Of a stretch of DNA of 44,203 bases, positions 17,360 to 26,400 are shown in pieces. The notes beneath the pieces were generated by a model, which was given only the letters and a program-made list of their open reading frames with translations, did not search any database and was not told the origin of the DNA. This DNA is from Deltaproteobacteria bacterium (GTDB lineage Bacteria; Desulfobacterota; Desulfarculia; Adiutricales; Adiutricaceae). The stretch covers positions 1 through 44,203 of the forward strand of contig JAISRZ010000082.1 of assembly GCA_031273455.1 (NCBI GenBank), given 5' to 3'. The translations under genes were made by a program, and so were the position numbers. Position 1 is the first letter of the stretch; each line of letters opens with the position of its first letter.

Positions 17360-18177
17360 CCAACCCGGTTTTTTTGGGGTTATTAGGGGACGGACGGGTC
17401 TTAAGATCCCCTTCCCCCTTGATGCACGAAGCCGCTTTACTGAAGGCCGGTTTAGTTGGCCACTACTTACCTTTAAAGATCGAGGCCAAAGCTATCCCGG
17501 CGGCTATAAAGGGCTTAGTGGCCTTAGGGTTCCAAGGGTTAAACGTCACCGCCCCCCACAAAGAGGCCGTTATCCCTTATTTAACCACCCTTTCCCCTAA
17601 CGCTAAAGCCATCGGGGCGGTTAACACCTTGATCCCGGATGGGGAGGGCTTTTCCGGGGACAACACCGATGGCCCGGGGTTCACCGCGGCTTACTTAACC
17701 AACTCGCCCAATTCCTCGGCTTTAGTCTATGGCGCGGGCGGGGCCGCCCGGGCGGTCATCCACGGTCTTAGATCCCAAGGGATCCAAGTTTTGGTGACCG
17801 CCAGAAAGTTCGAGGCCGCCGAAAGGTTAGCCCAAGAGTTTGGCCAAAAGGCGGTTAGCTTAAACGAGCTTAGCTCTTTAGGGGCTCTAGCCATTGTGGT
17901 TAACGCCACTTCGGCCTCTTACGTATCTGATTTAGATCCCGTTCCGAGTCTGACCTTAGCCGCGGGGGCCCTAGTTATTGATCTAAACTATGGGCGACCG
18001 CGTAACCATTGGGAGACCCTGGCCCAAGCGGTTAACGGAACTTTTTACGATGGTTTGCCCATGCTGGCCCAGCAAGCTCGCCTTTCTTTTAACCTCTGGA
18101 CTAAAGCTAACCTGGCTCTGGACCCCTTCATGGACCAACTAAAAATCTACGCCAAAAGCTTAACGCCCCATGCCTAA
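17347..18177 (+). CDS. aroE: Shikimate 5-dehydrogenase
   Basis: NADPH-dependent reduction of 3-dehydroshikimate to shikimate. 276 residues. The substrate domain shows SPSPLMHEA (21-29), NVTAPHK with catalytic Lys72, and AVNT...GDNTDG with Asp108. The nucleotide-binding domain has GAGGAARA at 129-136. The C-terminal DGLPMLAQQARLSFNLW is typical. The family's usual SHSxSP is here RSPSP, a mild variation. The ATG at 17347 lies inside the end of aroA, and the stop overlaps the start of aroKB by 8 nt. Confidence 0.95.
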   Translation: MAELTNPVFLGLLGDGRVLRSPSPLMHEAALLKAGLVGHYLPLKIEAKAIPAAIKGLVALGFQGLNVTAPHKEAVIPYLTTLSPNAKAIGAVNTLIPDGEGFSGDNTDGPGFTAAYLTNSPNSSALVYGAGGAARAVIHGLRSQGIQVLVTARKFEAAERLAQEFGQKAVSLNELSSLGALAIVVNATSASYVSDLDPVPSLTLAAGALVIDLNYGRPRNHWETLAQAVNGTFYDGLPMLAQQARLSFNLWTKANLALDPFMDQLKIYAKSLTPHA

Positions 18178-19801
18178 CTTTGACCCGTACTTAGGGGAAA
18201 TCCCCCATAAGGCTCCTGGCCCCTTAGAAAAAACCATGGTCTTAATTGGTTTTATGGGGGCCGGAAAAACCACGGTGGGCGGAATATTATCTAAGCTTTT
18301 ACGGCGGCCTTTAGTGGACTTAGACGAAGCCTTGGAAAAAAGCGAGGGCTTAGACATTCCGACCATCTTCGCCACTAAGGGCGAAGACTACTTTCGGGAA
18401 CGGGAAACCGCCCAACTGGCTGAGCGCGTCAATCAAGCCGATCTCACCATCTTAGCCGCGGGCGGCGGGGTGGTGGAACGGGCGATTAACCGGGATCTTT
18501 TAAAGAGCGCCAAAACCTATTACTTACAAGCCCCGGTGGCGGATCTTTGGAGCCGCTTAACTGGCCCGGAAAAAGACCACCGGCCCTTAGCCCAAGATAA
18601 AGAGGGTTTCTTTAAGCGGTTCCAAAAAAGAAAAGCCCTGTACCTGGCCGCCGGGGAACCTATTTCGGCCACTAACGACCCTTTAACCATCGCCCAAGAG
18701 ATCGCCAACGATTATTTAGCTGGCCCGGACTTTGTCTTAAGGACCGAAGGCCACGAAACCTTGATCCGGACTAGCCTGTCCCCGGCCAAGATCTTCTTCC
18801 GCTTAAAGGAGCTGGCGCAAAGCCACCGCCTTTTAATCCTTTTGGACCGGGCCTTTTTGAGCGAGGCCGAGCTTTTCCAAGACTTAGGGCCGAACGTTCT
18901 GGTTCACTTCCCGGAAAAGGGGGGTGAAGAGGCTAAAACCTTACGGGAGGCCGAAAAACTTTTAACCCTCATGACCGAAAGGGGTTTAGACCGGAGCGAC
19001 TATCTGATCGCTAAAGGCGGGGGGGCCTTAACCGACCTCGGGGCTTTTACGGCTGGGCTCTTTAAGCGGGGCCTAAATCTGGCCTTATGGCCCACCACCT
19101 TATTAGGGGCCGTGGACGCGGCCATTGGCGGCAAAACGGCCATTAACCTTTTAGGGGCCAAGAACCAGGTCGGTCACTTTTATTTACCGAAAGAAGTCTG
19201 GTTAGAGCCCCAAACCTTAGCCGAGGCCCCGACCCATCTGATCGCCGAGGGGCTAGTTGAGGCCTTAAAAACCGGGTTACTTTTTGATCAGGATCTGGTT
19301 AACCTCATCTTGACCCGCTTGGAGTGGTTATTAAAGGGCGATGTCCCTTTAATCCTGGAAGTGGCCAGGCGCTCGGCTTGGGCCAAAGCCCAGCTAGTGG
19401 AAAAGGACTTTCGGGAGGAAAAAGGGACTAGAGACGTCCTTAACCTGGGGCACACTTACGGCCACGCGGTGGAAAGCTTTAACGCCCCGACCGTTAGCCA
19501 CGGCCGGGCCGTGGCTTTAGGTTTAGCCGTGGCCTTGGAGGTTTCCAAAGACTTTGGCTTTCCCGTTAGATTAGCTGATGATCTGGTGACCTTACTCGCC
19601 CGTTTGGCTTCGGGTTTTCCGCCATTGCCTTCCAAAGAGGAAACTCTTCGGCTCTTAACCTTTGACAAAAAGATCCGGGATGGGCGCTTAAAGTTTGTGG
19701 TCTTAAAGGGTCTAGCCGAGCCCCTTTTAGTTACGAGCTTTGACCCGGAGCAAGCTTTGGCGGCCGCCGACCAGGTGGCTAACCGGTTACCCGCTTATTA
19801 A
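18170..19801 (+). CDS. aroKB: Fused shikimate kinase / 3-dehydroquinate synthase
   Basis: 543-residue bifunctional protein. Residues about 20-185 are shikimate kinase: Walker A GFMGAGKTT (27-35), DLDEAL near 50-55, FRERE (75-79), GGG 98-100 and the lid RPL (138-140). Residues about 190-543 are 3-dehydroquinate synthase: KGGGALTDLGAFTA (282-295), GGKTAINLLGAKNQVG (320-335), E360/E364/K367, and the zinc-binding HTYGHAVE. It would thus catalyse both DAHP to dehydroquinate and shikimate to shikimate 3-phosphate, two non-consecutive steps. The synthase half is compact compared with free AroB. The start ATG overlaps the aroE stop. Confidence 0.95.
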   Translation: MPNFDPYLGEIPHKAPGPLEKTMVLIGFMGAGKTTVGGILSKLLRRPLVDLDEALEKSEGLDIPTIFATKGEDYFRERETAQLAERVNQADLTILAAGGGVVERAINRDLLKSAKTYYLQAPVADLWSRLTGPEKDHRPLAQDKEGFFKRFQKRKALYLAAGEPISATNDPLTIAQEIANDYLAGPDFVLRTEGHETLIRTSLSPAKIFFRLKELAQSHRLLILLDRAFLSEAELFQDLGPNVLVHFPEKGGEEAKTLREAEKLLTLMTERGLDRSDYLIAKGGGALTDLGAFTAGLFKRGLNLALWPTTLLGAVDAAIGGKTAINLLGAKNQVGHFYLPKEVWLEPQTLAEAPTHLIAEGLVEALKTGLLFDQDLVNLILTRLEWLLKGDVPLILEVARRSAWAKAQLVEKDFREEKGTRDVLNLGHTYGHAVESFNAPTVSHGRAVALGLAVALEVSKDFGFPVRLADDLVTLLARLASGFPPLPSKEETLRLLTFDKKIRDGRLKFVVLKGLAEPLLVTSFDPEQALAAADQVANRLPAY

Positions 19802-19818
19802 TTAAAGGATTGGCTCTT

Positions 19819-20880
19819 TTGGGCGATATCTTTGGCCAATATTTTCGCGTTTCAACCTTTGGGGAATCCCACGGAAAAGCCCTAGGCGCGGTCATTGAGG
19901 GGGTCCCGGCGGGGTTAGCCTTATCCTTAAGCTTAATCCAAAAGGACTTGGACCGCCGTAAACCGGGGCAATCGCCTTTTACCACCCCCAGAAAAGAGCC
20001 GGACGAGGTGGAGATCTTAAGCGGCCTGACCACGGAAGGTTTAACCAACGGCGCCCCTTTGGCTTTGGTCATTAAAAACCAAGGGGCCAGATCCAGCGAT
20101 TACGCGGATCTGGCCGATAAGTTTCGGCCAGGTCACGCCGATTACCCTTACTACCAAAAATACGGTCTAACCCCCCAACCCGGCGGGGGTCGAGCCAGCG
20201 GTCGGGAAACCGCCGCCCGGGTGGCCGCTGGGGCCGTGGCTCGGGCCCTTTTAACTAAAGTCACCAAGGGCGACCTAGTCGTGACCGCCGGAGCCCGGGC
20301 CATTGGCGTGGTTACGGCTATTAAAACCGATTTCGCCTTCGCCGAAACCGATCCTTTGCGCTTTTTAGACCCAGACTTCGCTCAAGTGGCCCAAGACGCG
20401 GTTAAAGGGGCCATGAGCGAGGGCGACTCCCTCGGGGCGGTGGTGGAGGTTAGAGCCACGGGCGTCCCCCAAGGGTTGGGGTCGCCGGTCTTTGATAAGC
20501 TGGAGGCTTTACTAGGGGCCGCGTATCTATCCATTGGGGCGGTCCGGGCGGTGGAGTTTGGCGAGGGTATCGCTTTAGCTAAAACCTCTGGCTCTAAAGC
20601 CAATGATCCCCTGGGCCCGAACGGGCCCACGGAAGATCGGCATGGGGGGATCTTAGGCGGTCTTTCCACGGGTCGGCCCATTATCGCTAGGCTCTTCGTT
20701 AAACCCACCCCGTCCATTAAAAAGCCCCAAAATAGCGTGAGCTTAAAGGGCGAGCCTTTGGAGTTAACCATCCACGGTCGGCATGACCCCTGCTTAGCCC
20801 CCCGCTTAGCCCCAGTGGCGGAGGCCATGACCTTACTCGTTCTAGCGGACCGCTACTTAGCCCCGCCCGCCAGGCTTTAA
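19819..20880 (+). CDS. aroC: Chorismate synthase
   Basis: Converts EPSP to chorismate using reduced FMN, the last shikimate-pathway step. 353 residues. Motifs: FGESHG (14-19), RPGHADYPYYQKYG, GGGRASGRETA, and HDPCLAPRLAPVAEAM near the end. I chose the TTG at 19819, giving MGDIFGQYFRVSTFGESHG, because AAGGAT ends about 8 nt upstream; the TTG at 19810 would sit directly on that ribosome-binding site. The gap to aroKB is 17 nt, so it is the last gene of the operon. No clear intrinsic terminator follows. Confidence 0.95.
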   Translation: MGDIFGQYFRVSTFGESHGKALGAVIEGVPAGLALSLSLIQKDLDRRKPGQSPFTTPRKEPDEVEILSGLTTEGLTNGAPLALVIKNQGARSSDYADLADKFRPGHADYPYYQKYGLTPQPGGGRASGRETAARVAAGAVARALLTKVTKGDLVVTAGARAIGVVTAIKTDFAFAETDPLRFLDPDFAQVAQDAVKGAMSEGDSLGAVVEVRATGVPQGLGSPVFDKLEALLGAAYLSIGAVRAVEFGEGIALAKTSGSKANDPLGPNGPTEDRHGGILGGLSTGRPIIARLFVKPTPSIKKPQNSVSLKGEPLELTIHGRHDPCLAPRLAPVAEAMTLLVLADRYLAPPARL

Positions 20881-21040
20881 AATCTTTCCTTAAAAGCCGC
20901 CCTTTAAACCTCCGCCGGGAACGGCCTTGACAAGCGGCGCGTAGCCCGTGGTTAACGCGGATCGCCACTCATTTCGCGCTAGGTATTTCCCCCCTCAGAG
21001 GGGACTCGCCCACGGTCTAATTCAGTTTACGCAGTCGCTT

Positions 21041-22711
21041 CTAGCACCTAACAATATAAATAGTATGCCCTTTATGCGAAGTTGTATCCCAAGTTATTTT
21101 ATCATCCCAGCTCTTATCTCTATCTCTATCAAAAATAACCAACCAACCTTCCTTCTCTCCGGCGGTATCTAAATATCCAGCCAACTGGTCTATACTGTCT
21201 TCCTCGCTTAAGTTTCCTTTAATTTTACATTCTATTAGGTATTTCCGGTCTTTAAAGGTTATGCGCAGATCCACGGCCCCTCGACCCTCGGCGAACTGAC
21301 GATGGACCAAAGCCCCGCCGTTCACGACCCTTTGAAGAAAGGCCATCAATATAATCACATAGGCCGCCTCGTCATACTTCTTGGAAACCAGTTCTAGTAT
21401 TTCTTTAATTAACGCTTTATTAGGCAAATTATCGATTTCTACTAAGAAAGATTGTATTTGAGTCTCATTGATCCTAAAAGGAAACGTAAAAGCGTTTTCT
21501 CGCCAAAAATCTTGAAATTTACGCAGAACAGCCGAGATAAAAACTATTTGGCCATCGTTCCAAGTGATTCGCTCAATATTCTCGTCTAAAAGCTCTTGAA
21601 CTGTATCGGTTAAAGTTCGGGAAATGATTTCCTGGTAAATAGCGTTGGCTGGCCTTAGACACTTTTTCTTGTCCAAGGCGACCAACCCCAAGTCTAAACA
21701 GTATTTTCGATCATCGATATATTCTGACCCCTTAAGGCTAGCCCCGGCGATAACTCCATTTATGACCCGGGCCACCCGCGGCTCTTTAAGCTTTTCTAAA
21801 AACGAGTCTATATGGACGTCTCTGAGCTTAATCAAGTTTTCGGCGGCTTGGTTTATTAGTAAGCCAGTAATCTTCGTTGATAGGTCGTTTTGTAAGATTT
21901 CCTCGATCGTCTCCTTGGCTAAGGCGTTAACCAACCAAGGTTGCCCTTCCGACCAATACCAAACCCTATCTATGGCGCTATCCGCAAAAACCTGTCCAAC
22001 GGCCTCGGTATGCTGGCGGTAAAGAATCCCGATATCCTCAAAAGTAAAGTTAGAAAGAGTTAACGATCTACTTTTGATATTAAAAGGACTAGGTGGCGGT
22101 CCTTTCACCTCCTCTCCTTTGGTGACTTGATAATCCCTGATGTCCCTCAGGCCCACCAACCCCAAGGATCTGGGAAATTTATTGCCAGGTTGGTGACGTA
22201 TTTGGTAGAAGTTTCTAATTTGCGTTAAAAATGAAAGGAGCCCGGGGCCAGACAGGCAATCGGCCTCGTCCAAAAAAAGTATCAACTCTTTATCAAGATC
22301 TTCGCATAAAGTATTTAAAAAAATACTAATTTTACTCGAACAATCATCTATTCCTGGTAGACTATTATATAAATACGCCTTTTCTTCAATAGCTGTAACC
22401 TTGGATTCCTTCATAAAGAAATTAAGGATATCTATAATTGTTGATATAGCTAAATTTTCATCAAATTTACTTCTTAAACCCATTAAAGAACAAGTTAAAG
22501 CGTAATATTTTCCCTCAGAATTAATTTTATCCGTCAGGGCTTCAAGAAAAGTGGTCTTACCGGACTGGCGAGGGGCGTGGAGAATAAAGTAACGCTTCCC
22601 CTCAATCAGACTATCTATCTTCGGCTGACGAGCCAACGTCGGCAACATATAGTGTTCTTCAGCGACACAGGGGCCAAATGTGTTAAAAGTCTTGACGATG
22701 GATTGACTCAT
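21041..22711 (-). CDS. AAA-like ATPase fused to a PD-(D/E)XK nuclease-type domain
   Basis: 556 residues from the ATG at 22711 (MSQSIVKTFN), a start supported by AAGGATAG upstream and by conservation in the remnant at 15115; a longer frame to 22765 exists. The N-terminal AAA domain has Walker A HAPRQSGKTT (45-54) and Walker B LILFLDEAD (143-151). The C-terminal domain has a PD-(D/E)XK site: D481 (GAVDL) then E494-C-K496 (LIECK). This matches the large family of ATP-binding proteins with PF08011-type domains that multiply in some bacterial genomes. Function is unproven; a mobile or defence-related role is often suspected. At least two remnants of relatives lie at 14.9-15.8 kb. Confidence 0.85.
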   Translation of the reverse strand: MSQSIVKTFNTFGPCVAEEHYMLPTLARQPKIDSLIEGKRYFILHAPRQSGKTTFLEALTDKINSEGKYYALTCSLMGLRSKFDENLAISTIIDILNFFMKESKVTAIEEKAYLYNSLPGIDDCSSKISIFLNTLCEDLDKELILFLDEADCLSGPGLLSFLTQIRNFYQIRHQPGNKFPRSLGLVGLRDIRDYQVTKGEEVKGPPPSPFNIKSRSLTLSNFTFEDIGILYRQHTEAVGQVFADSAIDRVWYWSEGQPWLVNALAKETIEEILQNDLSTKITGLLINQAAENLIKLRDVHIDSFLEKLKEPRVARVINGVIAGASLKGSEYIDDRKYCLDLGLVALDKKKCLRPANAIYQEIISRTLTDTVQELLDENIERITWNDGQIVFISAVLRKFQDFWRENAFTFPFRINETQIQSFLVEIDNLPNKALIKEILELVSKKYDEAAYVIILMAFLQRVVNGGALVHRQFAEGRGAVDLRITFKDRKYLIECKIKGNLSEEDSIDQLAGYLDTAGEKEGWLVIFDRDRDKSWDDKITWDTTSHKGHTIYIVRC

Positions 22712-22786
22712 GGGTGGAACTATCCTTAAAGTTAAGCGCGTATTGTCGAATAGCGGAAAGGCCATTTAGCCTTACAAATATAATTA

Positions 22787-22815
22787 ACTATACGCTACTT
22801 TGGTCATCGCCGCAA
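22787..22815 (-). promoter_or_regulatory. Possible promoter of the ATPase/nuclease gene
   Basis: On the minus strand TTGCGG (22815-22810), a 17-nt spacer, TATAGT (22792-22787), about 75 nt before the chosen start. Confidence 0.4.
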
Positions 22816-23125
22816 TATAAAATAAAAAACCGTCTAACTTTATTGTCGAGAGCTGTCGAATCGCGCTGAGTCAAACCAAAATTAAAAAATATTTCCAGCG
22901 CGCCTGTAGTTGAGCCTTTTGGACTTTAGGCCGGTCGGCGTGGCGCGCTAATACAAGCCGTTCCCGTCCGGCGCTGGTCAGCTTAGTTGGGACTTAGAAG
23001 TTTTTAATAAAAATGTCTGTCAGGGGCATTGTTGGGTATCAATTATTGGTAAACGTTTCTATACTTTTCAAAAATACCCCCAAAATTTATGGATGTTGTT
23101 AAGGGATTTCGCCGGAATGGCTTTG
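22816..23125. other. Intergenic region without recognisable gene
   Basis: Lies between the ATPase/nuclease promoter and the flagellin terminator. Nothing convincing was found on either strand. Confidence 0.4.
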
Positions 23126-23172
23126 GACAAAAAAAGGCCAAAAGCCCTAATCTTACAGGGCTTTTGGCCTTT
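23126..23172 (-). terminator. Strong intrinsic terminator of the flagellin gene
   Basis: A perfect 16-bp stem (23133-23148 with 23157-23172) and 8-nt loop. On the minus strand the 3' arm runs into a T-rich tail (TTTTTTT then GTCC). It lies about 235 nt beyond the flagellin stop, the only minus-strand gene upstream. Confidence 0.8.
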
Positions 23173-23406
23173 AGCGAACTTCTTTGACCAGTGTGGCGGT
23201 AGTTCCTAAAAGACCTCTGGCTTTTAGGGGGTTTGTTGTAAGGTGAACTATTAGCCGCTAATTTACGCGCTTTTTAAGGGCTTTCGGAGCCATTGTTTGA
23301 TCGAACCTTTGATTGAGCCTTTTTTTACCGATCCTTTGGTTTTACTAATCCTTGTTTGGTTGGCTAGGGGCGGGGCGCCCCTAGCCCAAGACTGTCTCCT
23401 TTAGGT

Positions 23407-26400
23407 TTAGGCGTTCAAGAGGGACAGAGCCATCTGCGGTAAGGAGTTGGCCTGGCTCAACATGGACACCGCGGCTTGGGCCAAGACCTGGTTCCTGACG
23501 AACTCGGTCATTTCTGTGGCCACATCCACATCCGAGATACGGCTCTCTGAGGCCTGGAGAGCCTCCATTTGAATCTCCAGGTTGGTGATGGTGTTTTCCA
23601 GACGGTTCTGGAGAGCTCCGATGTCCGCCCGGACCTTGTCTTTCCGTTCCATGGCACCGTTTAAGGCCTCCAAGGCTTCCTGGGCCGATGATTGGGTCCT
23701 AACTTCAGCTCCGGCCCATTCCCCGTTGGCCGCGTTCTGGATTTCCACAAAGCTGTGGCGATCCAAGCCGTTAATGATGCCGTCCGTTAGACCAGGGGTT
23801 TTAATCTCGTTTTCCCCATTATTAAGGGCGGCAATCCACAGGTCTCTTTGGGACCCCACGTCCCGTCCGTTTAAGGTTAGGTTCCAGACTTCCTTGCCCA
23901 TGCCGGCCTTGGTCTGGATAGGTTTAAAGGTGGCCCAGTTTTCCCCGCCTAGAGTGAAGGTGGTTCCTGACTGGTTAATCTCGTTAGCGGCCACGTTCTC
24001 GAACTCGATGGCTTGGAGAGCTTCCCTAGAGGCGACATCCCCGTCCGCCACGTCGCAGGCGAGTAAGCTATTGTAGTCGCCGCCTTTTTTGGTGAAGACG
24101 TAAACCATGTCGGCGCTTTGGCCATTGGAGTCATGGGATTGGACCATGGCCCAGAATTCGCTATCTTTGTTGTGGTTAATGGCCGAGGCTAAAGCCCAAG
24201 CCCCAAAGTTGGAGATCCCGGAGGCGTTGACGTAAGCCGTGCCCGCGCTGGCCACCAAGGTGGCGTGTTTGGTCTTGTCCACAATGCCCACGGTGGAGAC
24301 GGTCTGCGGCCCAGAGGCTTTTTTGTAGATATCCTCCCAATCTAGGTCTGTCACCTGCGCTTCGGTGGTGGGGCCTTTATGAGTGGAGGCGAGGATCTTA
24401 AACAATCGACCCGCTTGCATGCCTTTATCGGTTTGGGCCGTTTGGATTACTCTCTCAATATCATCGCTCAAAGCTTTCGCCAGATCCTTCATGCTGGTCG
24501 AAGTGGGCAATGGCGTTGTCGCCCAAGAGATTGATTTTCCATCCAAACTCACGGTAATGGCTAAATCGCCGACCGTCCCACCAGCGGTATTTCTGGTGGT
24601 ACCTGGATTGTAAGCGTTGACGCTGGCCGTAATATCGCTCAGCGTTGGAGCGGGAACTCCGGTCGTCCCACCTTTGGCGAGTTTGCCAGGTTCTAAGCCC
24701 GGGGTCGAGAGTTTCGCCGCCGCTTGAACCGCGCTTATAGCTTGCCCAATTGAAGTCGCGATGTCCTGACCAAGCTGCGTCATCCCTTGGACATTGTAAG
24801 TTGTCCCATCGAACAAATCACCCGTTGTCGGCGCGTAGAAAGTATTCCCTCCAAATTCGATAACCGCGCTGTAATAGCCCGATTGCGCTCCTGTTCCTCG
24901 ACTAAGAGTGTAGACCAGCTCTTCCATACCGAAGGCGGAAGCTATGGCTGAGTCTTGGGTCCAGTTGCCATTCCCGTCAACATAAACCCCTGTATTAACG
25001 GTAATCGAGCCTCCAGATATAATCTCACCTGCGCCCCCCGGAGCGGTCAGATTGGCCGCGTTTGACGGGGAACTGTAATCGATCGCCGAGGCGGTCAAGG
25101 CCGGGATACCCGCCCCGGTGTCGCCCGAGGTAAAAACCACGTTGGCCAGGGAGCCGTAAGTGGTCGCCCAGTAAGCTATAGCTTTGTTCTGGAGCTCAGT
25201 TAACGCCTCCGCGTTGGTGGCCGCTGACGCCGACAGATGGTAGTTAGCGGCCGAGAAAGCGGCCATGTTGAATCCGGCTTTGGCCAAGGCGCTATTGGTC
25301 GCGCTAGTCACATACAATCCACCGCTGGTCCAGTAGGCCGAGGTGCGATAATCGGCTGAGGCCACTCTCGGGGTATAGTCGTTATTCTCTACAGTATAGG
25401 TTATTTCCTTTAAACCCAAGGCCGAGGCTAGATCTTTATCACCGGTCCAGTTGCCAGCGGAGTCGGCGTACACCCCGGTGTGGACGATAAAAGACTTTTG
25501 CTCTTTCAAGGTCGCCGCGTCCCCTATCCCGGAAGTAGTCCCAGCGGTGGCGGAAGCCGTGATCTTAGCGGTGTCTAGAGCTGAATAACCAGAAGTTGCC
25601 CCTACGGAAACGGAGATGGCCGACATGTTGGCCATGTTCAAGGCTGACCAGATCTGGGCCAACTTATCCACGAGCATAGCTCTGGCGTCAGCGGAGCTGA
25701 CCTTGGAGGACGTGCTGGCCGAGATTATGGCCGAGGCCAGGTTAAGGTTAGTCAAATCAAGCCCAGCCGCCCTAAGGATGCTCAACTGGACGCTAGTTAA
25801 AGCGTAACCTTTGGTGGAGCTATAAACGTCCCCACTATTAGAGTAAGAGCCAGTGGCCAAGCTATAATCCAAAGTCCCTGAGTAGAACTCGGAGGTGACA
25901 TTAGGGTTATCAACCTCAGCCATCCCGTTAGGCCCGGATGGCGGAGTGGCCAAAGAGGAAACCACCCGACCGACGTCAATAAGACCTAGACCCGCTGGGT
26001 TAGTGGCGGTCGTCTGGAGAGAGGTCAAAAATTCGCTTAAACCGGTTTTCACGGCCAAGATTATGTTTCCTAAGTTAGTCGTGTTGGGCATCGGAGCTAA
26101 GGCTCCGGTGGTAATGGACGAGGTTAGGCCCGCGTAATCAATAGTGGTGGTCAGATCTCCCGTAGGCTGAATTTCAGTTGTGCTCGCGCCCGCCGCTTTT
26201 AATTCAGCGTAATCCTGGGGCGGCCATGGATCCGTACTCGGTGGGAAAATTGTTACATTTCCAGCGGTTCCCGTTAAACCTTGAGCGTTTTGACGCGCGG
26301 CGATTTCGTTCTTCAGAACAGTATTCAACCCACCAGTGCTTGAAAGAATATCACTTAAGGTCGTGGTATCGGCTGATAATGAGGGGAAAGTGACTCCCGC

